Notes: generated by a model not told the origin, from the sequence alone. DNA of 64,000 bases from Meghimatium bilineatum (GCA_034231615.1 CM067306.1:30698617-30762616); one strand, 5' to 3'; positions 31,030-42,496 are shown, counted from the first letter of the stretch. Numbers and translations: made by a program.

Positions 31030-31240
31030 AGATTATCTTATAATTGTTCACGTTTTCGTCCTCGAAAGAGATAGAAATTAGGCGATCTCTGATCGATGTT
31101 GTTGAATGGCACTGTTCTCTAATGATTTTCTCTACACAGACGTCAAATAGTGTTGGTGAAAGTAAGTATCCTCGCCGAAGACCAACATTGGCAACATTAG
31201 TTGTGCACAATTCATCGATTTCGTTGTCTATGACCACAAC
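31030..31240 (-). mobile_element. RTE-like reverse transcriptase fragment
   Basis: The minus strand encodes VGLRRGYLLSPTLFDVCVEK, the LINE reverse transcriptase motif usually written GVRQGCLLSPTLFN, and ends shortly before the FADD motif (ISFEDEN). It is open for 75 codons but isolated. Confidence 0.75.
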
Positions 31241-31249
31241 ACTATTTTA

Positions 31250-31690
31250 TTTCTTTATATAGTGCCCCTATGGCGGCGACGATGTTTTTGTCATAATTAA
31301 ACCATACGTATCCCACAAACATGCTTGCCAAGAACTGTCAAAAGATTTGGTGGCATGCTATCAATAACGTTATGGAATATATCGCGTTCGTGTTGTGTTT
31401 TTCATTTATTAGACCTAGATTGAAAATGTGTTTTACTGTAGGCATATGCCCTATTTCACTTCTTCCTGTATCCGGCGTGTTCTTCTGCCAAGATTTCTTC
31501 CGCTTTGTGATTTAATATAAGCCCCTATTGGTTATAGGCATAAATCTAAGTATAACAGCTTACTTTGATTACTACGTTTTAAAACAGGATATATAGGCTT
31601 ATATATATATAGTAAATTCCAACTGAAATTTATGACTGCTTCTGTTGCGTACATATAGGGCCTATATATAAGCATTGATAAATTGTAATA
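31250..31690. other. No gene recognised
   Basis: AT-rich sequence with 'tatatata' runs near 31600; no element termini or coding seen. Confidence 0.4.
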
Positions 31691-32170
31691 AAAGGAATTT
31701 ATGGAAAATGTTGCCCAAGATGACGATGGACAGGAGACATCACAGATTCTTTCAAAATATATTTAGCTGCTGCTGGTCAATTCGCAAACAAAAAATATAT
31801 AATAAACAAACAATTAGAAGACAACATTATTGCCTTTTATGTGTGGATTTGTAGAAGAATATGGAAAAAATCATGGAAAGAGAAGAAAACAAACAAAGAG
31901 GTTCTAACAAAGCTTAATATGAATAAAGAATTATTAATGGAAATAAAGAACAAGAAAATAAAATATTTTGGACATATTAAAAAGATATGACACCTTGTTG
32001 AAGGACTTACTTTAGGGTAAAGTCGAAGGAGGGCGAACAAGAGGTAGACATAGATACAAGTGGGGGAGTAACATCCCAAGATAAACAGGTTACAGTCTAG
32101 CAGAGTGCACCACCAAAACAATAGGTAGGGGATGTTGGAGGTCTGTTGCAGTCAATCTTCTGAGACGGCA
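31690..32170 (+). mobile_element. L-N LINE 3' copy
   Basis: It encodes WKEKKTNKEVLTKLNMNKEL and IKNKKIKYFGHIKK, then, past a stop, a Lys/Arg-rich region ending in 'agatgatgatgacc'. The 'KTN.EVL.....N..L...I..RK.R..GH' order is a LINE C-terminal signature. Minus-strand relatives lie at 2660-2960 and 7150-7360. Confidence 0.75.
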
Positions 32171-32299
32171 CTAGATGATGATGACCAATTCGCCTAGAAT
32201 CGTGAATAGTCAAGGCTCTACATGGCTAATGTCATATGCGGGGACTTCCTTAATTAATTAAAAGATAACCGGTCACTTCGCCTTTAGGGGATTGTGAAT

Positions 32300-32321
32300 C
32301 TCCCCCCCCCCCCCCCCCCCC
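32300..32321. repeat. Poly-C tract
   Basis: A run of about 20 C residues. Similar shorter C-runs occur at 10169-10180, 29830-29843 and 49303-49318. Their length is likely to be unreliable in sequencing data. Confidence 0.9.
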
Positions 32322-32689
32322 GATAATTACTGAGGGGAGTGTTTATCATCTCGTTTATTTTTCCTATAGAACTAAATGTGATGTTCTATTTTCACATTGG
32401 GGAATCCCCGATCCCATTTTTAATTATAAGTTGATACTATAAGGATAAATATGAGCTCAGATAATAAACAGAAAAGGTTATCTGTAAATAGTGTTAACTG
32501 ATACAACCTGCTGACATACTTCCGCGTCTAGGATCGTATAGGCCTATATGTAATTTTAAATGTATATCATTCAATATTTCCAGCAACAATATGCACAAAG
32601 GTATACATGTAAACAAAGAGCACAAAAAATTAATAATTTCAAAACACCCTTCGGTTTACTTTGATCAGATTAAGGTAAAGGTGTGTCCC

Positions 32690-32965
32690 ATGGCAGCAAC
32701 CTGCCATTGGGGATGAAGATAACTCTTCATGTACTAAGCCGCAGAAACTATTAGGTGGGGTGGCCAGTTCCCTTTCTTGCTGTCTTTACCTCCCTAACTC
32801 ATGCGTCAGGTACTCATTTACAGCTGAGTCGACTGGAGGAGTGGTCGTGCCATGCGAGAAATCACAACCCGGATTTTTTGTTGTTTTTCGGACGTGGTTT
32901 CGAACCTGGCACGCAGTAACCCAGTGATAGAAAACACGCTTATCAACTAGGCTACCGCGTTCCAC
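32690..32965 (-). mobile_element. SINE-D, tRNA-derived
   Basis: The minus strand starts with a tRNA-like head (GGTAGCCTAGTTGATAAGCG box A; GGTTCGAAACC box B) and continues into a ~200-bp body with 'gactcagctgtaaatgagta' and 'aacctgccattgg' type sequence. A second, shorter head lies at 33030-33180. Confidence 0.8.
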
Positions 32966-33029
32966 CAGATTACCGTGTCGTTATTTCTAAAAACCGCCAC
33001 ATAATCTAATCCAGTATTTATAATTGCTT

Positions 33030-33180
33030 ACACCTTGATGTCAGGAGGAGCGGTCTAATCAGGCGGGAAATCCTGACTCGGATAATCTTTTTGTTCCAAC
33101 GCGTTTTCCGATCGGGGCTGCTGTAAACCTCTTGATATTGTGGCCTAAGCAAACTAACTATCAACAAGGCTACCACACTC
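33030..33180 (-). mobile_element. SINE-D head fragment
   Basis: The minus strand begins 'ggagtgtggtagccttgttg' (box A type) and runs through 'cctcaagaggtttacagcag'-like sequence and the 'cctaagcaaactaactatca' complement shared with 28620. It is truncated in the body. Confidence 0.55.
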
Positions 33181-33239
33181 CTCTCACGACTACAAAGTAC
33201 TAAATTTACATGGATAGCAATACAATAACGACAATACAA

Positions 33240-33300
33240 TACAAATGAATGTTCGGAGTTAAGTACAAAAGGCTTGAGGGTACAAAATTCGAAAATAAAT
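33240..33300 (+). repeat. Fragment shared with the foldback element core
   Basis: 'gaatgttcggagttaagtac' and 'aaaaggcttgagggtac' match the centre of the inverted-arm insertion at about 11545-11600. This indicates that the foldback core is part of a dispersed family and not a private spacer. Confidence 0.6.
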
Positions 33301-33439
33301 CGATTTTCAAGAGCGTACTTATATCTGTATATTATATATTAGCAAAAACGCTATCAATGACCAAAAAAACATCTTATCCAAAGTATCTTCATTTCAACTC
33401 TGTGCCACCAATGTCAAACATGATCCTTAACAACAAAAC

Positions 33440-33790
33440 ATAAAAGACAGCTGGTTACCATAGAGATGAGATATCTGAGAAAAGCCACAGGAGTGACCAG
33501 AAGACACAGAATTAGAAACGAGATCATAAGAGAAAGAGTGGGTGTCATATTAATTCTACAATACATATAAAATCAACAAATGCAATGCTTTGGTCATCTG
33601 TAAATAATGTCGTGTGATTCATTAGTTTATAAATCATATATGAAAAAGGAGAAGCAGAGTCAAGGGTAGACTTAGAGTACGCTGGATCGACAACATCAAA
33701 GAAACATTACTCGAGAACCAATTGACATTATCCGAAGCTGCCAGAAAAGCGAGAACAAGAACGTTGTATCTCCCTCGGCGCCCGTAAAGG
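33440..33790 (+). mobile_element. L-W LINE C-terminal copy
   Basis: In successive frames: MRYLRKATGVTRRHRIRNEI, then RWIDNIKETLLENQLTLSEA and ARKARTRTLYLPRRP-stop. It has the same architecture as 4258-4600 and 40690-41075. It abuts the GIY-YIG relic that follows. Confidence 0.78.
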
Positions 33791-34735
33791 GTAAAATAGA
33801 AAGGACAGATATATAGACTTATATCTGCCATTCGTGGTGTATGATCTGAGGGCAGCGACCTGGATATCGAGAGCACCATTATGATCATCACCACTGAAAT
33901 TAATGGCGACAGGGGTGGGTTCTCTGTGTTTAATGGCATCACGATATCTACAGAAGCGGTTACTCAATTTTAAGCCCGTTTCATCTATATACTTTATGTC
34001 ACAACGTTTACATATGAAAACGTAAATGACATTACAGGTTTCGACAGACAGTAGAGTTAGGTATTCCTTTGACTTTGTACTTTGATCTCATTTGGTGATC
34101 AGGGATAGATAAATGGATATAATGGATAGATAAATGAAAGAAGATTGATATAAAACGTCAGGGTCATATTAAACAAACACGGTCATGGCATAACTGAGGC
34201 GCAACTCTGGCGTTAGAACACAAGCTCGATTTCCAATTACCCATACGTTCAACGGCAAGAGTGGATAACAAACCATCTGGAGAAAGACAATAGACAATTA
34301 GTGGTAGAATGAGTTGGAGGAGTGTTAGAGTAAGTAGTAAAACGAGGTAGTGGAAGATTAGCACACGCAGTAGAAATAGAATTAGGAAAATAGATGTGAG
34401 TTGTGGAGTAAAGAAAGAGAATTCAGTTTATCGTTGTGATGAGTGCACATAAAATGATATAACTGCCCGCTGAGAACGTGGACAATGTCACGAATGAGGG
34501 AGTAGAGTAGACTGTTATTGAAGGTAAGAAAACGTAAACAGTGTAGAAGTTGACCTTTAGAAGTGCCTAAGTCATTTAAAAAGTATGATTGGAAGATATA
34601 ATACGCATGCGGTGAAACACACATTTGTTGTCAAGGCGTTGGAGTAATCGTTGCTCTCTCGGGTACAAGAAACCGGTGGACGGACGAATGTTGAAGGAGA
34701 ATCCTTTAGGAATAACATGGTGTCAACCACTGGTA
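33790..34735 (-). mobile_element. Penelope-like/GIY-YIG element relic, longer copy
   Basis: The minus strand ends with VIYVFICKRCDIKYIDETG, LKLSNRFCRYRDAIKHREPT and PVAINFSGDDHN, a GIY-YIG-type nuclease in which the usual YIGETG reads YIDETG. Upstream on the same strand lies an open stretch (QRLDNKCVFHRMRI..., FLNDLGTSKGQLLHCLRFLT) resembling the linker before the reverse transcriptase in such elements; that part is only a weak assignment. Confidence 0.65.
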
Positions 34736-34884
34736 TAGTAATTCATTGATTAATTGATTGATTGATTGATCGAACTAGAAATACATATACTGCAAAATGA
34801 AATGGAAACAACTCGACAGCAGTTAGCGATAAGATCATGTCAGGAGTATCAAAATAAATATATATATAAACCCGTAACACGTCA

Positions 34885-36236
34885 GAGTAGTATGGGTTTG
34901 TTTGTTTGTTTTGCGTTCGCTCCATTGTAACCATCACGGATATCCGTGCGATTTCCGCCGGGAGCGTGATTACGTTGTGTCACCGTTATGCGCCTTGTAG
35001 GCCTAGCACATCTGATCTCGGCATGCCTTGACAATTCGGGTGGGCTACCCTTAGCCTGTGGCAGCCTCCATATCTGTCTCCAGGCACGCGTGGTGGCGAC
35101 TCTTCGCCCAGTCGATATTTGCTCTCGTTTGACTCGCACAAGGTGTTCCACTGTCTATGAACTTGCCTCGTGTAATTGGACGTGCTGTGCCTGTGCCCAT
35201 TGGGTACTGAACCGTTTCTCATCCGTGAGCCTGGTTCCTTAATGGGAAGAACTCAACAGAGGAGTTGGACCCTGGCTCTTTCGCCCTCTTAGCCGAGGTG
35301 TCATTCACCGACATCGTGTACCCCTTGTCCAAGTTCGAGTCTAACACCACGCGTTCGAGAGCAAGGCGTTCTCGAGCTGAGCGTTCTTGTCCCAATAGCG
35401 CCTGAGCCCATCAGGTACTGAACCCTTTCTCTCTTCAAGTGTATTTCCGGTGTAGGAAAACCTGACAGTAGAGTTGGGCCAGGGCTAAATCGTTGTCCCT
35501 TTTGTGCCTGAGCCCATCGGGTACGGAACCCTTTCTCTCTGCAAGTGTACTTCCGGTATAGGAAACCTTGACAGTAGAGTTGGACCAGGACTACCATCGT
35601 TGTCCCTTTCTTGCCTAAGCCCATTGGGTACAGAACCCTTTCTCTTCGCGAGCATATTTCCGGTTTAGTAAGGCTCGACATTAGAGTTGGATTAGGGCTT
35701 CTTGCTTTACCAGACGCCAATGAATGGGTCTGGGTCTCTGCCTGTAAGGAACACAGGTAACTAGATGCTCGTCTCGAGCTGACGGAGCTTGTAGTTCCCC
35801 TTTCCTAGAGACTTTTCACTTTCTATTTGCAGTTTGCGCTGCCCTCTAGCGATGTTCTGCCCTTTCATTGTTTCATTGTACTCGGTATGAAATCTATTTG
35901 TCTCTCGCCATGCATCTACCTTTACGTGCATTTTACATTGGCCGCCCCTCCAATGTTCGGACTAGACTGACTAGCTTCACTGTATGTCGACAGTGTCGCT
36001 ATATGTGGTGATGCTGGTGGTGTCGAAGATATTGTCTGTCTCTTGTTCAGTCAAATCTCTTTCCATCTGCTACCTCCACATTCTCGGACACGATCCCCAA
36101 TTGATTTGGCCAGAATCAGCTCGAGCTGCTGTATTTCTCTTTCCAGGGTGCACCGCGTGGAGGTACATTTGGGATCTTGGTTATCTGCTAATCCTGGGTC
36201 CGCCTACAGCAATGCGTTCCCTTTGCACCCCAGTAG
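34885..36236 (+). repeat. Family E long repeat (unclassified element)
   Basis: It is colinear with 61660-62650, and its 3' part with 6190-6555. Shared blocks in order: 'gcgatttccgccgggagcgt'-type 5' block, 'cctgtg(g/a)cagcctcc', 'ctcttagc(c/t)gaggtgtcat' + 'tcaccgacat', 'ctgtatgtcgacagtg', 'ccagggtgcaccgcgtgga', 'cttggttatctgctaatcct' and terminal 'cctttgcacccc'. It is clearly richer in GC than its surroundings. No conserved protein was recognised. It lies just upstream of an RNase H LINE fragment; whether it is that LINE's 5' region is not shown. Confidence 0.8.
35155..35700 (+). repeat. ~106-bp tandem subunits inside family E
   Basis: Units begin near 35198, 35409, 35515 and 35622 with 'ccattgggtac.gaaccctttctc', then 'tttccggt.tagga' and 'cagtagagttggacca'. 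Spacing is 106-107 bp for the last three, with one unit replaced by unrelated sequence in the first gap. The copy at 61660-62650 has at most one such unit, so the array expanded in this copy. Confidence 0.85.
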
Positions 36237-36394
36237 TATGGGTATCACATTGGATGTTTCAGCACACATCCAACGATTTCTATCTTCAAGGATATGGATG
36301 AGTGATGACAAATCTGGTTCTGCCATTCCTTAATGTTGTCCGTCCATGTCTTTATGTGCTCTCCTCTGCTCTCCCCATCTCCCTTTTCGACGGT

Positions 36395-37490
36395 TCCCTT
36401 CAGTATTATTTTTAACAAGGAATCATTTCAGGCACACTACCACAATAAATATCAACAAGCTAAGGTCAAATTTCAGAGCGTAAAGCTACAAGCCAGGCGG
36501 AGCAACTGGAATAAGAAAACAGAATTGCTGAACTTTGAAAGGGATACCAGGGCACTGTGAAAGTTGGTAGAACAAGTAAATGATGAAAGTACGGGCAGGG
36601 CCAGATTTAAACTTGATAGAGTCCTAAGCTATTTGAGATATGGGGCCCTAAGCTTTTGAGATATAGGGCCCTATAACGATTAAGAATATATAGATAGTGA
36701 AATTTAAAAAATGTTGGGCCCTAAGCTATATCTTGTTTAGCTTATAGGTAAATCCGGCACTGGGTACGGGAAGATATCAAATGTCACTTTACAAAAAGAC
36801 GGAAACATCCTCATTGGTAAACAGGTAGCTTGATAATTTTCAGACTCAATTACTGAAGACAATAAAATCAAAATTAGCTCTAAGAAACAACAAGAAATTC
36901 GTGAGAAACGGGAAAACATTGAACAAGATATCAGTTTGCATAGATCTGCTGAAAGCTTTTGACGTCGTTTGGAAAGGGGGACTTCTAAAGAATTTAAGAA
37001 ATTGCAGAGTGAATGGTAGGATGTATATATGGATAAAATTATACGTACATAAAGGATAGATAGAGTACAAATAGATGATTACATAAGCAAGAAAGTCATA
37101 TTACGTCATTTGGTATTACAGGGAGGGGGGTATTGTCCCCCAGGCTGTTCCTGGTCTACATCAATGATCTGGTTTCTGAGCTACCACATGGTACAAATAT
37201 GTCAATGTATCCTGATGACTCTGTAATATAGTGTACTGAAGAACATGCGGCAGTGACTACCAAACAGGTACAGAGAGGTATGGATGCATTAACCCATGGG
37301 AAAACAGATGGTGTATCAGCATCAATATAGATAAGTGGAGCAATACTCTCTTTACTCTCACCAAAACAAAAAGCTGATGACATCAAGATAAATGGAGAGC
37401 TCTTGAAGGAAGACAACCAACATTTTGGAGTCACATTTGGCAGTGGGTTTACATGGAAGAAACAAATCAATAAAGCAGCAACAAAAGCAA
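36395..37490 (+). pseudogene. RNase H LINE (L-R type) reverse transcriptase fragment
   Basis: The reading frame, with stops, contains NKISVCIDLLKAFDVVWKGG (RT motif with the first catalytic Asp), GGVLSPRLFLVYINDLVSEL and MSMYPDDSVI, where the usual FADD or YADD reads YPDD. It ends in FGVTFGSGFTWKKQINKAA. The upstream Lys-rich part (36400-36560) corresponds to the segment before the RT. It is interrupted by a hAT MITE at 36596-36762. Confidence 0.8.
36596..36762. mobile_element. hAT-type MITE inside a LINE
   Basis: Termini are CAGGGCCAGATTTAA and, on the opposite strand, CAGTGCCGGATTTACC. Eight-base flanks AGTACGGG (36588-36595) and GGTACGGG (36763-36770) differ at one position. The interior repeats 'gggccctaagct' three times. 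No coding. Confidence 0.9.
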
Positions 37491-39768
37491 GGATTTGGAT
37501 TTGGATTAGGCACTAGAAAAGAAAGAGATGAGGTCCTGGTAGACTGGGCCAGAAATAATAATATGGTGATAGGAAATACATTCTTTTCTCATCACCCAAG
37601 ACGGCTATGGACATGGAAATGTCCAGATAATAAGATACACAATCAAATAGATTATACTCGTATCATAATAAATAAAAGATTCAAAATTCACTGAAGTCTG
37701 TTAAGACACGTCCAAGTGCTGATTGTAACAGTGATCATGTTCCAGTTGTGGGAAAGATTAATATTAGGTTAAAGAGATTAAAAACTACACGGGCAGATAA
37801 CAAACCTAATGTGAATATGCTGACAAAGAACACAGAATTACAAGAACAGTATAACATAACAATTCAAAATAGGTACAATGCGATAGAAAAAATAGAAACC
37901 ATTGAAGAACAGTGGACGATGTTAAAAGAATCATTGCAGCAAACATCTAAAGAGATCCTGCCACCTAAGAAACATCTCAATAAGAAAGACTGGATGACAG
38001 AAGATATTTTGAATATGATGAAGAAAAGAAGTCAGATGAAGAATAACATTGAAGAATACAACAAGATGAACAAAGAAATTAAACATAAGTGCACCAAGGC
38101 TAAAGAGGATTGGTTAAACGCAAAGTGCAGTGAAATAGAAAAACATTATCATAGAAATACAAGTGATACACATTTACAAATAAAGGAATTAACAGGCAGA
38201 GGGTAGGCTCACAAGACTGGGTGTCTGAAATCTAAGCAGGGACACATACTAATAGGAGAAAATGAAGTCATACACAGATGGGAAGAATATATTAAAGAAT
38301 TGTATGAAGATAACAGAAATTATATTAACTTAAATTATAACAATGAAGGTCCAAATATTTTAAAAGCAGAAGTAAAGGAAGCCATACAACACTTAAAAAA
38401 AAAATCATCGGATCCAGACAAGATTACAAAAGAAGAATTAGAAACCCTGGGAGATTATGGTCTTGAAATTATCACCAAAATGTTAAATGACATCTATAAC
38501 AGTGGCTATATTCCATCGGATTTGCTACAATCAATTTTCATAGCCCTACCAAAGAAACCTGGTGCAGTAGATTGCGAAGACCACAGAACAATTAGTCTTA
38601 TGAGTCAGATGACCAAGATTCTACTGCGCATAATAATGAGGCGTATAAGAGGAAAAATAAAACCAGAGATAGCAGAAGAACAATGCGGATTCGTAGAAGG
38701 AAAAGGCACATGAAATGCCCTATATATAGTAAGAACATTAATGGAGAGGGCCATAGAAATACAGCAAGACCTTTATCTGTGCTTCATAGATTACAGCAAA
38801 GCATTTGACAAGGTGAAGCATTCAGAGATTATAAAATTGCTAGAAAGTCTTAACGTTGATGGGAAAGATCTAAGAATAGTAAGAAATATGTATTGGAAAC
38901 AAACAGCTGCGATGAGAGTTAACAACACTATAGGTAGATATCAAAAGATAGAAATGGGTGTCAGACAAGGTTGTGTAATGTTACCGGACCTTTTCTCCCT
39001 ATATAAAGAATACATTATGCGAAATATAGAACATATGTCAGGAATAAAAGTGGGAGGATACAATATAAATAGCTTGAGATTTGCTGATGACACAGTACTG
39101 ATCGCAGGAAGCGAACAAGAACTGCAAACCCTATTAGATAAAGTAGTGAAGTACAGTGAAAACAAAAATTAGCACAAGTTGAAAAAGTGAAATATCTTGG
39201 CACCCTGTTAACATCAGAAGGTAGATGCTGAAGTGAGATAAAGAGCCGAACAGCACAAGCCAAATCAGCATTCCAAAAAATGAGAACCATTATGCAATGG
39301 AAGTCTATCAATGCATACCCGAATTCGGGTTCTGAGATGTTATATCGAACCGATTCTTTTTTATGGATGTGAAGCATGGACTATACACAATAAAATTCAA
39401 AGTGAATTGGAGGCTACAGAAATGTGGTTTCTGATAAGACTGATGAAAATACCATGGACAGCCAAGAAAACGAATGCAGAGGTTCTCATTGATGCTGGCG
39501 TAAAAAGATCAATCATATCAAACATTAGAGGCAGACAGTCAAGGTTTCTAGGACATGTGCTGAGAAGAACAAAGCTTGAACACTTAATAACCACTGGAAA
39601 GATCAAAGGGAGAAGAGATAGAGGTTGACAAAGAGAAAAGTTACTAGATGGGCTTGTATCGTGGCACGGTAGAAGATCACCAACCGAGCTTATTGACAAC
39701 ACAAGAGACAGAGAGTCGTGGAGAAACATGATCGCCTACGCCAGTCTGCATGGCACTTGATTGATTGA
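37490..39768 (+). pseudogene. RTE-type LINE, nearly full C-terminal two thirds
   Basis: Domains in order: APE endonuclease C-terminus (IGNTFFSHHPRRLWTWKCPD, NQIDYTRIIINKR; about 37500-37680), connector (37748-38206), reverse transcriptase (38300-39170) with YLCFIDYSKAFDKV, MGVRQGCVMLPDLFSLY and LRFADDTVLIAG, and the C-terminal LRRTKLEHLITTGKIKGRRD...AYASLHGT-stop. It then ends TGATTGATTGA. Stops at 38203 and 38711 and several frameshifts break the ORF, and the 5' end is missing. Its flanks on both sides are RNase H LINE sequence in the same orientation, but they are not directly contiguous there and no target duplication is visible. Confidence 0.9.
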
Positions 39769-40400
39769 CCCAAACAATGTTAAGTATACAATTAAAGCAC
39801 CAACGAGGAAATTATGTCATAATTACAAGGAATAAATTCAGGCAATTACTGTAGCCACTGAAAAACTTCTGAGTACCAATCTTGGTTCACAGTCAGTAGT
39901 ATTCCTGACAGATGCGAGATCAGCGCTCCAGTGCTCCAATTTTGAAAAATAGCAGACCTGCAAATACTACTGACCGAACTAAGCAATCAGCGTAAAATAT
40001 CTATGCAGTGTGATACCATCATATTGTGGAATACCCGGATCGAGAAAGCAGATCGTTTGCCTAAAGAGGGAACAGCTGATGATCAACCAGATGTGCCAAT
40101 AATGGACTATCAAAAGAAACATCATGGCAATTATAAAGCTAACTCCAACACAAAATGTCTACCAAATTATGAAGAGAGCAGACCAAGTTGTCATCCTGCG
40201 CCTCAGAATAGGACACAGCTGACTCCGCAGCCACATGTATAAAAATTTCAAGATTGGCAATGCGGCTATTTATAAATGTGGATAGGCACCTCAGACAGCA
40301 GTCTTAAGAAATACCCGGAATTTGAAATGCTGAGGCAAATACATGATAAATATTACATAAAGTACAAAGGTTACTATCAAAGCTTAACTATCAATGTAAA
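39769..40400 (+). pseudogene. RNase H LINE (L-R1 type), RNase H and C-terminal part
   Basis: In frame with stops: EIQAITVATEKLL-like helix, SVVFLTDARSAL (RNase H catalytic Asp), PSYCGIPG, then VVILRLRIGHS*LRSHMYKN, FKIGNAAICKCG*APQTA. It aligns with 45850-46668. The thumb region and first RNase H strand that should precede it are missing. Confidence 0.78.
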
Positions 40401-40689
40401 AAAAAAAATAATTAGCGATAAACAAAAGAGCAAAAGATATTTTTCCACGTCCCGGTCCAACTGAGACCTTTCTCAAGAAGCATATAAACATTGAACATAA
40501 AACATCGATTTTTTTCTTATGTTGTTTACCACATACACAATGTTAGGTTTGTGTGTGTAAGGTTTGTGTGTGTGGTTTGTGCTCACATATTTTGCACAAA
40601 TATCAGAAATATATTCTGATTTATCACCCTAACATGATTTTACATCACTTTTGGTATCACGTTTCCTTGAATCTATGGGAACTTATGTT

Positions 40690-41075
40690 TGTCAATGGTA
40701 TGCAATATTTTTGAACGCACATAATTGGTTACCAAACTGGACAGAGTAAGAAACGAGGATATCAGAAAAAAGTAGGAATAATGTTTTGTATCGAATATAT
40801 AGAACGTCAGCAGATAAAGTGGTGTGGTCACCATATGAGAATGGACCCAAGCCAATTTCTACTGAGAGCTTATAACAAACGATCAGCTGGATACAGAGCA
40901 AAGGGAAGACCAAGAACGAGATGGATCGATAGCATCACAACCACCCTCCACAAACACGGACTCAGTACGACTCAAGCGTCACGTCTGGCCTTGAACAGAA
41001 ACGTACAGCTCCCACCCCATCGCTTAACGGCAAGTGTTGATGCTATCAACCAGCTTCCTCCTGGGGATAGATAAT
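40690..41075 (+). mobile_element. L-W LINE C-terminal copy, open reading frame
   Basis: It is open for 97 codons: EYIERQQIKWCGHHMRMDPS, YRAKGRPRTRWIDSITTTLH, ASRLALNRNVQLPPHRLT and a stop. It is the least damaged copy of this LINE tail in the window. It is truncated upstream, so no activity is implied. Confidence 0.82.
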
Positions 41076-41129
41076 AGACAATTATTAAACAATTATTTGA
41101 GCGTGGCTTTCATTACTTGGAGATTCCTT

Positions 41130-41325
41130 CTGTAAGAAGGGCGCATCTGGATAATCGTTTTTGCCGAATACGGATGTGTCGGACCATTGTCGCAATAAAA
41201 CTTCGACACAACATATCTCCATTCTCTGTACTACATCCTGCTGGAAATCTAGTATGGCTATTGTCTTGCTACAAGAGAGATCCAGCGGGAGTTTGAGAAT
41301 GAATGCTGAAGAAGAAGAATCGTTT
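41130..41325 (+). mobile_element. SINE-B (variant of SINE-A)
   Basis: In + orientation: 'gccgaatacggatgtgtcgg', 'cgcaataaaac', 'ctccattctctgtactacat', 'cctgctggaaatctag', 'gggagtttgagaatgaatgc' and AGAAGAAGAA. It differs from SINE-A by a 'ggaaatctag...agatccagcgg' insertion, also present at 51645-52075 and 53213-53367, so it defines a subfamily. Confidence 0.83.
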
Positions 41326-41504
41326 ACATTTCGATGTTTCTTGTTCAATGTTTATATGTTTCTCGAGAAAGGTCGGAGTTGGACCAGACGTGGGAAAAAG
41401 TCATTGTTCTTTTGTTTATTGCGAATTATTTATTTTTTACATTGATAGTTAGGCTTTAATTTTAATAGTAACCTTTGTACTTTATGTAGTATTTATCATT
41501 TATT

Positions 41505-42490
41505 CATTTGGTTACTGTGGAACTCTCCATTTTGTCCGACATCCTCTGCTTTTTGGTTATTTATATGAGACAATTACACTGACCCAGAGAAACAACAGTG
41601 GAAGAAACACTTTACGGACCTCTGTATGAGTTACAAAATACGTTTATACAAAACACACTTATGAGTCAGGTTTATAGAAGAAACGAAACTTCAGATAAAG
41701 CATGTTCTGTGAAGAACATATACGAAGAGACTGATAAATCAGTTCGGAACTGTAACGGTCGGTCGCTATACTCTGAAGGATTTAGAGCACCTAAGGACTT
41801 GTCTGGTGTGCGCTGGTGATAACCTGCAGTCAACCTATAATTGTTTGTTTTTGTTTTTTTTAAACATGGCGATCTATGTTTATTTTTAAAACGTTAGTGG
41901 TAACACTACACCTGGCTCGGTTCCAGGTATGCTATTGGCATTTTAAAGATCAAATTCGACAAATTTGGCATTTTTGATGTGTTTGACTTCATGAAAATTG
42001 GGCTGGCTTATTGACCTTTTCTTGGGCTTTTTTCAAAGTTAGTAATTAAATGCAAAAGTAACTATTCAATCTATAATTCTATACGCTAAAATAAAATTCC
42101 GATATTCCGGTGTCTTTGTTAGAAAGAATAAATCTAATATTGGCAAATTTACTGATTAAATATGAACTTTGTAAACGTCTGTTGCAAAGTTGGTAGGGAC
42201 ACCGACAAGGCAATAAGTCAAGCAGTAAGAACCTCGTACCTGCCGAAATCTAGTGAGACGATTGATATAATTCAAGAGAGATCCGGTTGAATATGAAAAC
42301 GAACGGGGAAGAAAAAAAAAACCGTGAATGGAAAGTTCTCATAAAACATTTACTGATTAAACATTGAGGGGGGAGATTGAGATAAAACAACGGGTGTTTT
42401 AAAATAACACGGAAATGATAGGTCTATTGTTTGATGCCGCAAAATGCTTTCATCTGATATTATTACTGTCATCAGCGAAAATAAGTTATC
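41505..42490. other. Mostly unrecognised sequence with a short LINE tail
   Basis: 41590-41640 encodes TVEETLYGPLYELQNT, an L-R1 C-terminal scrap. The rest shows no gene, tail or terminal repeat. 'aacatttactgattaaacat' and 'aatttactgattaaatatga' (42345 and 42145) are a short direct repeat. Confidence 0.5.
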
Positions 42491-42496
42491 AGAGTG

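Larger units (their letters stand above)
40345..41505. repeat. Large inverted repeat, ~170-bp arms
   Basis: The left arm (about 40345-40515) and right arm (about 41325-41505) are inverted copies: 'cataaagtacaaaggttact', 'aactatcaatgtaaaaaa', 'ataaacaaaagagcaa', 'tttttccacgtc' and 'catataaacattgaaca' occur in reverse complement on the right. The ~810-bp centre holds an L-W LINE copy and a SINE-B copy. Confidence 0.85.

Noticed and set aside
34888-36560. Several 80-140 codon frames in the less AT-rich 35-36.5 kb region
   Set aside because: They are not conserved between the two long copies of family E, and the longest minus-strand frame simply follows the 106-bp units.
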